DNA from: Halosimplex salinum
GTDB lineage: Archaea > Halobacteriota > Halobacteria > Halobacteriales > Haloarculaceae
Direction of reading: 5' to 3'
NCBI RefSeq assembly: GCF_003730195.1
Contig: NZ_QWGG01000012.1
Span: 1-64,000 of the forward strand
DNA: 64,000 bases
Of this stretch, positions 44,375 to 53,217 are shown piece after piece. The notes under the pieces were generated by a model, which saw only the letters and a program-made list of their open reading frames with translations, had not been told where the DNA came from and did not search any database. Position 1 is the first letter of the stretch; each line of letters starts with the position of its first letter. Position numbers and translations under genes: made by a program.

Positions 44375-45465
44375 GCATCGAGATATCGCGACTCACGAGC
44401 GAGGCGTACGACGAGTGGGACCGGGCGGTCGAGCGGTCGCCGGAAACGACGATCTTCCACCGGTCGGAGGTGCTGGAACAGCTGGCGGAGTACACCGACG
44501 CCGAGCTTCACCTGCTCGTCGGCTACAAGGGGCAGGAGCCGGTCGGGGTCCTCCCGCTGTTCGAACTCGAGAAGGGGCCGATACGGGCGGCGTTCTCCCC
44601 TCCGCCGGCAGCGTCCGTCGAGTACCTCGGGCCGGCGCGACTCAACATGGCGAAGCTCTCCCGGCGGAAGGCCGAGCGACGCCACCAGCGGTTCCTCGAC
44701 GCCTGCTTCGAGTACGTCGACGAGACGATCAACCCCGCCATCACGCGCATCGACACCGGTCCCGACTACGACGACGTCCGACCGTTCCAGTGGGAGGGGT
44801 ACTCGGTCGTCCCCGAGTACACGTACGTCGTCGAGCTGACCGACGAAGACGACTTGCTCTCCCGGTTCAGCAGCGACGCCCGGGGGAACATCCGGGACAG
44901 TTACGACGCCGACTTCGTCATCGAGCAGGGTCGCAAGCACGCGCTGGGACTGATCGTCGACCAGGTCCAGCGCCGGTACCGCGATCAGGACCACCCGGTG
45001 ACACTCCCGTCTCCGTTCATCGAGCGGCTCTTCGAGGCGCTCTCCGCGGACGAGTTCCGTCCGTACGTCTGTCGAGTCGACGGGGAGTTCGTCGGCGGCA
45101 TCCTCGTGGTCGCGGACGGCGACACGGTGTATCGCTGGATCGGCGGCGTCCGCCCGGAGCGCGACGTCGACTTCCCGGTCAACGACCTGCTCGACTGGCG
45201 GGTCATGACCGACGCGATCGCCGACGGGCGCGAGCGGTACGACCTCGTCGGGGCGGGCGCCGAACGAGTCAACGAGTACAAGGCGAAGTTCGACCCGGAC
45301 CTGATGACGAGCTACCGAATCCACAGTAACCCGCTCCTGTTCGACGCCGTCAGCTGGGCCTACGAGCACGTCGAGCGCCGACGTATCGACCTCGTCGGCG
45401 ACGCCGGGTCGGGGCCGACCGGGCTGATCCGCAGCACCGCCGCCAACCTCCTCGACCAGAAGTGA
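44371..45465 (+). CDS. FemAB/GNAT-like acyltransferase
   Basis: 364 residues with the double GNAT layout of FemAB-related proteins: an N-terminal acyl domain (EWDRAVERSPETTIFHRSEV, GYKGQEPVGVLPLFE) and a C-terminal one (EFVGGILVVADGDTVYRWIGG, YDLVGAGAERVNEYKAKF). FemAB enzymes transfer amino acids from tRNA to cell-wall peptides; archaeal relatives sit in glycan clusters and are thought to acylate sugar amines. Translationally coupled to the preceding phosphatase-like gene. Confidence 0.82.
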   Translation: MSIEISRLTSEAYDEWDRAVERSPETTIFHRSEVLEQLAEYTDAELHLLVGYKGQEPVGVLPLFELEKGPIRAAFSPPPAASVEYLGPARLNMAKLSRRKAERRHQRFLDACFEYVDETINPAITRIDTGPDYDDVRPFQWEGYSVVPEYTYVVELTDEDDLLSRFSSDARGNIRDSYDADFVIEQGRKHALGLIVDQVQRRYRDQDHPVTLPSPFIERLFEALSADEFRPYVCRVDGEFVGGILVVADGDTVYRWIGGVRPERDVDFPVNDLLDWRVMTDAIADGRERYDLVGAGAERVNEYKAKFDPDLMTSYRIHSNPLLFDAVSWAYEHVERRRIDLVGDAGSGPTGLIRSTAANLLDQK

Positions 45466-45604
45466 TTGCCTCGCTGCTTCCACACCGGCCGAGGGCCCCG
45501 GCGGGGCTCCGAGCTGTTCCCGGCATCCGAGAGCGAGCAGTAGGTGACTGTTTCTCCCCGTCGGTGGTTCATACTAACGGGGCGGTGCGTCCATTTGATA
45601 GCAG

Positions 45605-46795
45605 ATGAGCATCGATCCAGTCGACGGGTCGTCGGCGGTCGTCGTCCCGGCCATCGACGCGCCGAGTAGTGTCGCCTGCGCCCGCTCGCTCGGGAAACGA
45701 GGGATACACACGGTCGTGGTCTCGGAGGACGAGGGCGCCGCCGCTTTCAGTTCCCGATACGCCGGCGAGGCCGTCGTCGTCCCGGACCCTCACGAGGACC
45801 TGGTCGCCTACAAGGACGCGCTCCGCTCGCTGGCGATGCGCCCGGACGTGCTGACGATACTCCCGGTCCGCGAGGAGGACGTGTACGTCCTCGCGCGCTA
45901 CCGCGAGGAGTTCGAACCCCACGTCGAGACGCTGTGGCCCACGCTCGACGGACTCCGCCAGGTTCAGGACCGCGTCGAACTGTTCGACGCCGCGGAGCGA
46001 GCGGGAGTCGCGGTCCCCGAGACCCGCGTCCTCGACGACGTCGACGACTGGGACCGCGAGTGGATCGTCAAGGGCCGCTACACGCTGCTGGCCGACGCCT
46101 ACCTCGACGACTACCCGCCCGAGAAGTCACGCGACCCGCCGTCGACCCAGTACCTCAACGGCGACCGGCCCGACGTCGAGACGATCCGCCGCGCGAACGG
46201 ACACACGCCGATCGTCCAGGAGTTCCTTCCCACGACCGACGAGTACGGCTTCTTCGCCCTGTACGACGAGGGCACCCCCGTCTCGACCTTCCAGCACCGG
46301 CAGATCCGGGCGTACAACTACGCGGGCGGACCGAGCGCCTACCGCGAATCGGTGTCGATCCCCGAACTCGGCGCGGCCGGTCGCGCCCTCCTCGACGAGC
46401 TCGACTGGCACGGTCTCGCGATGGTCGAGTTCCTCCGCAACGACGACACCGGCGAGTTCGAGCTGATGGAGATAAACCCGCGTCTCTGGTCCTCGCTCCC
46501 CTTCTCGGTCCGTGCTGGCGCGGACTTCCCGTACCACTACTGGCAGCTGGCCAGCGGCGAGCGCGACTCGGTCGACGACGACTACGAGGTCGGCATCGCC
46601 GGGCACCTCCTCCGCGGGGAACTCTCCTATCTGCACAGCGTACTCCTCGACGAGGAGCAACTCGTCGAGCGCCCCGACCGCCGAGAGGCGTTCACCGACG
46701 TCGTCCGCTCGTTGCGCGACCACCCCCGGTTCGATTACCTCCGGCTGGACGATCCGAAGCCGTTCGTCCGCGACGCTCTCAACACACTCACTTGA
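45605..46795 (+). CDS. ATP-grasp ligase (carboxylate-amine type)
   Basis: 396 residues. The N-terminal Rossmann-like part (VVVPAIDAPSSVACARSLGK, YAGEAVVVPDPHED) is followed by the ATP-grasp domain with WIVKGRY (ATP Lys), IVQEFLPTTDEYGFFALYD and the Mg-binding ELMEINPRLWSSLP. Such proteins join a carboxylate to an amine through an acyl-phosphate. Found often in archaeal and bacterial surface polysaccharide loci; here it may attach an amino acid or similar group to a sugar (inference). 139 bp after the FemAB-like gene. Confidence 0.83.
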   Translation: MSIDPVDGSSAVVVPAIDAPSSVACARSLGKRGIHTVVVSEDEGAAAFSSRYAGEAVVVPDPHEDLVAYKDALRSLAMRPDVLTILPVREEDVYVLARYREEFEPHVETLWPTLDGLRQVQDRVELFDAAERAGVAVPETRVLDDVDDWDREWIVKGRYTLLADAYLDDYPPEKSRDPPSTQYLNGDRPDVETIRRANGHTPIVQEFLPTTDEYGFFALYDEGTPVSTFQHRQIRAYNYAGGPSAYRESVSIPELGAAGRALLDELDWHGLAMVEFLRNDDTGEFELMEINPRLWSSLPFSVRAGADFPYHYWQLASGERDSVDDDYEVGIAGHLLRGELSYLHSVLLDEEQLVERPDRREAFTDVVRSLRDHPRFDYLRLDDPKPFVRDALNTLT

Positions 46796-46916
46796 GGTCC
46801 TCCACGCGCTCGCTTCTGTACGTTCCGCGATCCGGCGTCTCGAAAAACAGTTTTATCGGTCGGTTCCGCTCCGTTTCGGGGGCTCTCTCGTCACTCGGTG
46901 AGGTCCGCTCGCGGGG

Positions 46917-48323
46917 TCACTTTCCGCCGACGTAGTTCTGTACCGAGTCGTACACCGGGTAGAGCCGATTGTAGACGGGATACGGTGTCGAGCGGGCGAC
47001 CGCCCGGAGCGCTCGCTGGTGGACCGGCGGCGACGACCGTTCGGCGTACGACTCGACGTCGGCGGTGCGGAACCACTCGGCGAACGCCTGGGCGCCCTCG
47101 GTCGAGAGGTCGACGTCCCCGTCGATATGGTCCTGGAGGTCCAGCCAGTACGCCTCGTGGTGGTAGTCGAGGAGCCAGTTGCCCGCCTCGATATCGGCGC
47201 GGGCCCGCTCGAACGACGACCGGTCGACGTCGAATCCGTGGTCGTTCGGGTCGACCCCGGCCAGCGCGAGCCCGAACGCCGTCCGCAGGCACTTCTCGCA
47301 GTGGTTGCAGTTACTCCCGGTCTCGGAGGCCTCGCAGGCCCGGACGGGGAGATCCGGGTCGTACTCGCGGGCGTAGTCCGCGACCACCTGCAGGCGGTCC
47401 TGCCGAGTGAGCGCGAAGGCGTCGTGGTGGGCCTGTGTCGACCCCCAGGCGACTTCGTCGTCGATGGTCGGGTCCGACCCCCACGGGATGGAGGGGCCGT
47501 CCCAGTAGTCGTACTCGTCGGGAATCGGGAACTCCTCCCAGTGGGTCGCAGTGATGTAGAGCGTCCCGTACCCCTCCGCGGCCGCCAGCGGCGCGCAGAG
47601 ACCGAGCAGGCCGAGCCCGCACCCCACCGCGCTGTACCAGCACCCGTCGTGGTAGCGCTTGTACGACGCTTCCAGCATCGCCGTGTCCAGGAACTCCAGC
47701 ATGTTCGACCGAACGAACTGCGTCTCGGCGCCGAACCGGTCGGCGTACCCGTCGATCCGGGACTTCGTGTGGGCCCATCGCTCGTCGTCGTCGATGCCGA
47801 CGAGCCACCCCTGGATGTTGATCAGTGTGGGGTCCTCGTCGCGATGGCGGACGTACGCCGACAGGGAGTCGACACCGCCGGTGAACAGCAGCCCGGTCCC
47901 CTCGGCGTCGGACTCGTCGCCGTCCCACTCGGCCGCCTCTTCGACGACCACGCGACCGCCCTGCATGAACGGGTACATCTCGTGGAGCGCGCTCCCGACC
48001 GCCTCCAGCGACTCGAGGAAGCGACGGTCGACGACCGGGGCGTAGACGTCCGCGCCAGCCGCCCAGGCGACGGGACACACCTGTGCGAGGACCGGAATCG
48101 TCAGGATCGACTCGGGGACGTCGGACACGTCCACGTCGTACTCGACGTAGAAGGGCGACTCGTCGAAGAAGGGACTGAGATCCTTGCTGTAATCGATCGT
48201 GCACTCGACGGTAGTCCCGGTCGCCCTGACGTCGGTCACTTCGACTGTCCCGGCCGAACGCGAGTCGGTGTCGGCCACGTCCTCGCCGCTCGTCGCTCGG
48301 AGCCGTCCAACAGAGGAGTTCAT
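46917..48323 (-). CDS. QueC-like PP-loop protein, paralogue 1
   Basis: 468 residues. An N-terminal beta-rich domain (about 25-125) precedes a PP-loop ATPase domain: LLFTGGVDSLSAYVRH with TGGVDS at 148-153 (SGGxDS class). At the C-terminal side Cys330, Cys339, Cys342 and Cys345 (C-x8-C-x2-C-x2-C) followed by LRTAFGLALAGVDP match the zinc site and following helix of QueC. QueC adenylates a carboxyl group and converts it to amide and nitrile. No queD, queE or tgtA lies nearby, so the substrate is probably a glycan-locus metabolite (inference). Its closest relative is the gene at 50085-51530. Confidence 0.8.
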   Translation of the reverse strand: MNSSVGRLRATSGEDVADTDSRSAGTVEVTDVRATGTTVECTIDYSKDLSPFFDESPFYVEYDVDVSDVPESILTIPVLAQVCPVAWAAGADVYAPVVDRRFLESLEAVGSALHEMYPFMQGGRVVVEEAAEWDGDESDAEGTGLLFTGGVDSLSAYVRHRDEDPTLINIQGWLVGIDDDERWAHTKSRIDGYADRFGAETQFVRSNMLEFLDTAMLEASYKRYHDGCWYSAVGCGLGLLGLCAPLAAAEGYGTLYITATHWEEFPIPDEYDYWDGPSIPWGSDPTIDDEVAWGSTQAHHDAFALTRQDRLQVVADYAREYDPDLPVRACEASETGSNCNHCEKCLRTAFGLALAGVDPNDHGFDVDRSSFERARADIEAGNWLLDYHHEAYWLDLQDHIDGDVDLSTEGAQAFAEWFRTADVESYAERSSPPVHQRALRAVARSTPYPVYNRLYPVYDSVQNYVGGK

Positions 48324-48712
48324 GTGCGTTGATCCCGCCGAGCCGTCTAAACTATAGACAGGCTATGGATCCGCGGAGTGACCTAATCTGTCGGTTCGAT
48401 AGACGGGAGCGTTCGCGGTCGGACCCGCTCGGCTCGGCGTGACGTGTCTGTCGGACACGTCGAGTGGTTTCGCCCGCTCGCTCTCGCAGTCGGACCGTTC
48501 CAGTCCCCCCGTGTCCGTTCCGACTCATCGCCGTCCGCCAGTCGGGGCCGTCGGCGGGCGTGGCCGGGGCGTCGGCGACGGCGAGGGCGACGCGACCGAA
48601 GTCGGGGCACCGACCGTCCGCGACGCTCGGTCGCGGTAGGACTCGATTTCTCTCGCGGCCGTCGAACGGTATACACCGAGTTACAGAGAGGGCACGGGCG
48701 GTATCGCCGCCG
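48324..48712. promoter_or_regulatory. Divergent promoter region; otherwise empty 389 bp
   Basis: On the minus strand CTATAGTTTAGACGGC begins 34 bases before the paralogue 1 start. The paralogue 2 gene has CCATAACTTAGCCGGG at 35 bases before its start, so the two promoters share sequence and spacing. The rest of the interval, up to the aminotransferase-like gene, has no gene or motif that I can support. Confidence 0.5.
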
Positions 48713-49816
48713 ATGATACCGGAGCGTCCGTCGCCGATCCGGTGGCTACTCCCCTCCGGGTCGGTCGGCGTCGAATCCCTCTTCGACCGGCACGCGGCGT
48801 ATCGGTTCTACGGCTACGGCAAGGGCGCGCTCGGAGACGCGCTCGCCCCGTTCGTCGGGCGTGGCGAGACGGCGCTGCTCCCGGCGTATCTGCCGGACGC
48901 GGTCGCGGAACCGTTCGCCGACGTCGGTTTCGACGCCGAGTACTACGCGGTTACGGACCGGCTCCGACCGGACTTCGACGACCTCGCCGACCGGTGCGAC
49001 GAGGGGACGGGCGTGATCGTCGCGGTCAACTACTTCGGATTTCCGACCGGGGACCACTCCCGGGTCGGTCGGCTGGCCGAGCGACACGACTGTCTCCACG
49101 TCGACAACAGCTCGCACTCGGCCTTCTCGGTCGTCGACGGCGAACTGCTGGGGAGTCGCGGCGACGTGGGGTTCGCGAGTCTCCGAAAGTTCCTGCCGAT
49201 TCCCGACGGCGCGGTGCTGTTCTTCGACGACGCGCTGGCCGACGCGGTCGTCCCGTCGGGCCACGCCGGGCGCCGTGAGGGATTCACCGGCGACGACGTG
49301 CAGTATCTCGTATCGTCGGCGGTGAGAGACGCGCTGCACCGACGCGAGGGGCTTCGGCGACCGGTCGAGCGCGCGGTCTCGGCCGGGTCCGGGAGCGTCG
49401 CGAGCCCCCGGGAGCGCTACGAGGCGTCGAAGGTCCCGATGTCTCGGCTGTCGAGTGCCGTCGTCGCGCGGACGGACCCGACGGCGGTGCGGGCCCAGCG
49501 GCGAGAGAACTACCTCGCGTGGGACCGCGGTCTCGCCGATCGTCCCGGGCTGGAACCGGTGTTCGACGAACTGCCGCCGGGTGTCTGCCCGCAGGTCTAC
49601 CCCGTGCGCGCGACCGTGCCCCGGCGGTTCCTCGGGGCGCTGCGGGACGCCGGTGTCGTCGGCGCGGACACCTGGCCCCGTCTCCCGACGTCGGTCAGCG
49701 CCGCGCCCGAGTACGCCAGTGCGCGCCGCCTCGCGGACGAGTTGATCACCCTCCCCGTCCACCAGCAGGTCGGGCCCGCGGACGTCGAGGACGTCTGCCG
49801 CCGACTCGACCGGTGA
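48713..49816 (+). CDS. DegT/DnrJ/EryC1-type PLP-dependent aminotransferase-like protein
   Basis: 367 residues, type I PLP fold. HVDNSSHSAF holds the Asp that pairs with the pyridine nitrogen (about 131), and FASLRKFLPIPDGAVLFF holds the PLP lysine at about 159. FLPIPDG after the lysine is typical of a divergent DegT branch found in capsule and lipid-glycan clusters. It would transaminate a keto-sugar or a related substrate, though the branch is not well characterised. The start at 48713 was chosen because the upstream extension is arginine/proline-rich. Confidence 0.8.
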   Translation: MIPERPSPIRWLLPSGSVGVESLFDRHAAYRFYGYGKGALGDALAPFVGRGETALLPAYLPDAVAEPFADVGFDAEYYAVTDRLRPDFDDLADRCDEGTGVIVAVNYFGFPTGDHSRVGRLAERHDCLHVDNSSHSAFSVVDGELLGSRGDVGFASLRKFLPIPDGAVLFFDDALADAVVPSGHAGRREGFTGDDVQYLVSSAVRDALHRREGLRRPVERAVSAGSGSVASPRERYEASKVPMSRLSSAVVARTDPTAVRAQRRENYLAWDRGLADRPGLEPVFDELPPGVCPQVYPVRATVPRRFLGALRDAGVVGADTWPRLPTSVSAAPEYASARRLADELITLPVHQQVGPADVEDVCRRLDR

Positions 49817-49912
49817 GCGGTAGTGGCCGGTCGGTAGCGGGGTTCGAATCGACTGCATACCGCGTCGAAAACGGCTCATTACCATGTCCGATTCCCTCCT
49901 CCGTGGAACTGT

Positions 49913-49997
49913 GCCGAGGTAGTCTAGCCAGGCCAAGACGGTTGCTTCGAACGCAACTGTCCGAGAGGACTCGGACGTTCAAATCGTCCCCTCGGCG
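49913..49997 (+). tRNA. tRNA-Ser (anticodon CGA)
   Basis: 85 nt. Acceptor GCCGAGG (49913-49919) pairs with CCTCGGC (49990-49996), discriminator G at 49997. Anticodon stem GTTGC/GCAAC with loop TTCGAAC gives anticodon CGA (49948-49950), reading UCG. The long variable arm has a GTCC-GAGA-GGAC hairpin, typical of serine tRNA. T arm GGACG-TTCAAAT-CGTCC. CCA is not encoded. It lies between the aminotransferase-like gene and the second PP-loop gene. Confidence 0.95.
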
Positions 49998-50084
49998 TTT
50001 CTCACCCCGGCGGTTCGACCGCCGCACCGACCCGAACCCCCCAGTCCCGACCGTCGGCCGACGTAACGACCGGCTCGGTTTCTG

Positions 50085-51530
50085 TCACTTCCCGCCCAGC
50101 GCGTCGAGCGAACGGGAGAGGACCGCGTACGCGGGCAGCGGCACGGCGCGGGCGACCGTCCGAACCGCGCGGTCCCGGACCGGCGAACCCGCTACGGCAT
50201 CGAGGTCGGCCGCCCGCAGCCACTGACGGAACGGCTCACTCCCCTCGACGGGGAGGTCGGTGTCCGCGTCGAGTCGGTCGCGTAGCTCTCGCCAGTACTC
50301 CGCGTGGTGGCGGTCGGGCAGCCACTCGCCCGTCTCGAAGCGTTCGCGGGCGAACTCGAACGCCGCGGGGTCCAGCGGCAGTTCGTGGCGGGCCGGGTCG
50401 CGGCCGGCGAGAGCGAGTCCGAGAGCGGTCCGGAAGCAGTTCTCACAGCGGTTGCAGTTGCGTCGCCTCTCCGACTCCTCGCAGGCCCACACCGGCAGGT
50501 CGGGGTGTTCGTCGGCGAGGAACTCCGCGACGAGTTCGACTCGTTCCTGGCGCGTGAGCTCGAACCCGTCGTGGCAGACGGTCGTGCCCCCCCAGCGAAC
50601 CGCCTCGTCGATGTCGGGGTGTGACCCCCACGGCATCCCGCGTCCCTCCCAGTGGTCCAGCCCTGCGGGCGTCGGGAACCCCTCCCAGTGGCGCGCGCCG
50701 ATGTACAGCGTCCCGATGTCCTCGGCGACCGTCAGCGGAGCCACCAGCCCGAGGAAGCCGAGTCCGTCGCCGACGGCGCTGTACCAGCCGCCGTCGTGCT
50801 CGTCGGTGAAGCGGATACTCAGCAGTCTGGAGTCGACGACCTCGAGGAGATTCGTCTCGACGAACTGGGCGTCGACGCCGAATCGCTCGGCGTACTCCCG
50901 GACGTTCCCGCGCCACTGCGCCCAGCGGCGGTCCTCCCCGGGACCGACGTGCCAGGCCCGCGTCGCGATCAGCGTCGGCCGTTCCTCGCGGTGGCGCACG
51001 TACGGCGACAGCGAGTTGATCCCGCCCGTGAACAGCAGCCCCGCTCCGTCGGCGACGCCGGGCCGCTGGTCGCCCGCGGCCGTCGGGTCGTCGTCGGCGC
51101 CCTCGGATGTGACCGCGCTCCCGTCGCGTGGTTCCGGTGCCGACTCGGCCACCACGCGGCCGCCCTGCATGAACGGGTACATCTCACAGAGCGTGCGGCC
51201 CACGCGCTCCAGTGAGTCGAGGAACCGTCTGTCGACTTCCGGGACGTGGACGTCCGCGCCGACCGCCCACGCGACGGGACACATCTGCGCGAGCACGGGG
51301 ATGGACAGGATCGACCTCGGAAGCTCGGACACGTCGACGTCGTACTCGGCGTAGAACGACGACGCGTCGAAGAACGGGGCGAGGTCGTCGCTGCACTCGA
51401 CGGTCGACTCTATCCGGGTGCCGTCGGCGGTGACGTCGGTGATCTCGACTGTCTTTCGGTCCTGGTCGGTATCGTCGCTCCTCGTCGGGGAGCCGACGGT
51501 CGCGGCGTCGTGGAGACGAACTGGTGCCAT
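50085..51530 (-). CDS. QueC-like PP-loop protein, paralogue 2, altered PP-loop
   Basis: 481 residues, clearly homologous along its whole length to the protein at 46917-48323 (shared YAEYDVDVS, IPVLAQ-CPVAWA-GADV, EMYPFMQGGRVV, GWYSAVG-GLG-LGL-APL). The PP-loop reads LLFTGGINSLSPYVRH, with Asn172 where paralogue 1 has Asp152, a residue conserved in SGGxDS motifs. The four cysteines of the QueC-like zinc site remain (ACEESERRRNCNRCENC). It may be catalytically weak, or a partner subunit of paralogue 1 (inference). An acidic insert of about 20 residues precedes the loop. Confidence 0.8.
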   Translation of the reverse strand: MAPVRLHDAATVGSPTRSDDTDQDRKTVEITDVTADGTRIESTVECSDDLAPFFDASSFYAEYDVDVSELPRSILSIPVLAQMCPVAWAVGADVHVPEVDRRFLDSLERVGRTLCEMYPFMQGGRVVAESAPEPRDGSAVTSEGADDDPTAAGDQRPGVADGAGLLFTGGINSLSPYVRHREERPTLIATRAWHVGPGEDRRWAQWRGNVREYAERFGVDAQFVETNLLEVVDSRLLSIRFTDEHDGGWYSAVGDGLGFLGLVAPLTVAEDIGTLYIGARHWEGFPTPAGLDHWEGRGMPWGSHPDIDEAVRWGGTTVCHDGFELTRQERVELVAEFLADEHPDLPVWACEESERRRNCNRCENCFRTALGLALAGRDPARHELPLDPAAFEFARERFETGEWLPDRHHAEYWRELRDRLDADTDLPVEGSEPFRQWLRAADLDAVAGSPVRDRAVRTVARAVPLPAYAVLSRSLDALGGK

Positions 51531-51565
51531 ACGCCCCCGAAGCGACCGGCCCGGCTAAGTTATGG
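51531..51565 (-). promoter_or_regulatory. Promoter of PP-loop paralogue 2, shared with paralogue 1
   Basis: Minus-strand CCATAACTTAGCCGGG starts 35 bases before the ATG. The aligned site of paralogue 1 is CTATAGTTTAGACGGC at 34 bases. Spacing suits a TATA box for a nearly leaderless mRNA. Confidence 0.5.
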
Positions 51566-51770
51566 ACCGGTTTCCGGCGGGTGAGCGCGCGCACGACGCG
51601 GTTCCGGTCGCCGTCGGGCGGACGGTCAGCGTCTCGCGGTCGACGGTCGGAAGCCAGCCGGCCGGCGGAGCGACGCCGTCGACCGGGGAGGGCGCTCCCG
51701 GGTCACCGCTCTCGCGGGACGGTGCAGGAGGCGTGTCGGTTCGGTGTCCGCGCGAGCTGTATCGGGACGG

Positions 51771-52997
51771 CTACGCGGACACCGGCGCCGCTCGTGGCTG
51801 TCGAACTCGCTGGTCGAACAGCACCCGCTCGTGTTCGGCCACGACGGCGTCCCAGTCGTAGGCGCCGGCGGTGTCCCGGGCCGCGCGTCTGAGCGCCCGG
51901 GTGTCGACGTCGCCCTCGGCGCAGGCGTCGAACACGTCGAGCAGGCCGTCGACGCTCCCGTCGTAGAGGAGGCCGTTCCGCCCGTCGTCGACGAGTCGGC
52001 GGTGGGCCGGGATGTCGGTGGCGACGACGAGCGACCCGGCGGCCATGTACTCGAGGATCTTCGCCGGGAAGCTGATCCGGTAGGACTCGATGTCGTGGAG
52101 CGGGGAGATGGCCAGGTCCGAGCGCGCGATCACCGACGGGACCGCCTCGTGGGAGACGATCCCGAGCCACTCGACCCGGTCCTCGATACCGAGTTCGCGG
52201 GTCAGCTCCCGGAGTTCGGCCATGTAGCGGTCCCTGCCGCCGCCGGCGACGTGGAACTCGACGTCGCGGTCGGTCTCGGCGACCGCTTCGAGGACGTGTT
52301 CGAGTCCGCGGGGCTCCCCGATGGACCCGACGTAGGTCACCACCCAGGTGTCGTCCGGGCCGGTGGCGCGGTCTCGGTCGGTGTCGACGGCGAACCGGTC
52401 GACGTCGACGCCCATCCCGATGACGCGGGCGTCCGAGAGGTCGATCCCGTACTCCTGTTCGGTCACGTCGCGGATGCCCTCGGTCAGGCAGATAACCTCC
52501 GCGCGCCAGTCGAGCAGGTGGCCGACGACCCACGCGTACGTCGACTTCAGTTCGACCAGGATCCGCTTGCGGACGCTCATTCGCTCGTGGGCGGCGCCGG
52601 CGAGGTCGCGCTTCTGTCTCACCGGGACCGACTGCAGGCCGACGACGAACCGAGCGAGCGCGGCGGAGGCGGCGACCCGTCCCTGGACGATCGTCCGCTG
52701 GAAGGCGTAGACGGCGTCGTAGCGGTACACCGCGCCGAGGACGCCCGCGTACAGCGTCGAGAGGACGAGAAACAGGAGGCCGGAGAGGACCGGGATCTGT
52801 CCGGTGGCGACGGCGTGACGCTCGACGCTCTCGGGGAACTGGTTCTCGTCGTCGTCGCCGAGTCGGGCCCGACAGACGACGTGGACGGTGTGTGACTCCG
52901 AGAGCTCTCTGGCCAGGTAGTGCGGGACCGTCGCGCTGAACGGCGAGGAGATGTCGCGGTGGTGAACCAGCAGTACCGAGCGGCTGTCACCACTCAT
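51771..52997 (-). CDS. Glycosyltransferase family 4
   Basis: 408 residues, GT-B fold. The N-terminal acceptor domain includes a hydrophobic segment (VLSGLLFLVLSTLYAGVLGAV) that may touch the membrane. The C-terminal donor domain has VVTYVGSIGEPRGLEHVLEA, FHVAGGGRDRYMAEL, ISPLHDIESYRISFPAKILEYMA (EX7E-like region with Glu in ILEYMAAG) and VATDIPAHRRLVDDGRNGLL. Probably adds a sugar to a lipid-linked glycan. First of three minus-strand genes upstream of PP-loop paralogue 2 in the direction of transcription. Confidence 0.87.
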   Translation of the reverse strand: MSGDSRSVLLVHHRDISSPFSATVPHYLARELSESHTVHVVCRARLGDDDENQFPESVERHAVATGQIPVLSGLLFLVLSTLYAGVLGAVYRYDAVYAFQRTIVQGRVAASAALARFVVGLQSVPVRQKRDLAGAAHERMSVRKRILVELKSTYAWVVGHLLDWRAEVICLTEGIRDVTEQEYGIDLSDARVIGMGVDVDRFAVDTDRDRATGPDDTWVVTYVGSIGEPRGLEHVLEAVAETDRDVEFHVAGGGRDRYMAELRELTRELGIEDRVEWLGIVSHEAVPSVIARSDLAISPLHDIESYRISFPAKILEYMAAGSLVVATDIPAHRRLVDDGRNGLLYDGSVDGLLDVFDACAEGDVDTRALRRAARDTAGAYDWDAVVAEHERVLFDQRVRQPRAAPVSA

Positions 52998-53217
52998 CGT
53001 CGGACGGGCGGGCGTCTCCCGACGAGTTCGGCTGTCCGCGCGACACGCGTTCGGGTCGCTGGCGGTGGCTCACCGTCGGTCGACCGCGATCCGTCGTCTC
53101 CGTCGTGAGTGGCGTGCATCGCCAGATGGAAGCGGCCAGACGGGCATAAGTAAGCGCCCGTTTATCGGGTCTCCGCGTCGGATCCAACCACACGAGGTCG
53201 GTGAGACCCTCCGCGGG

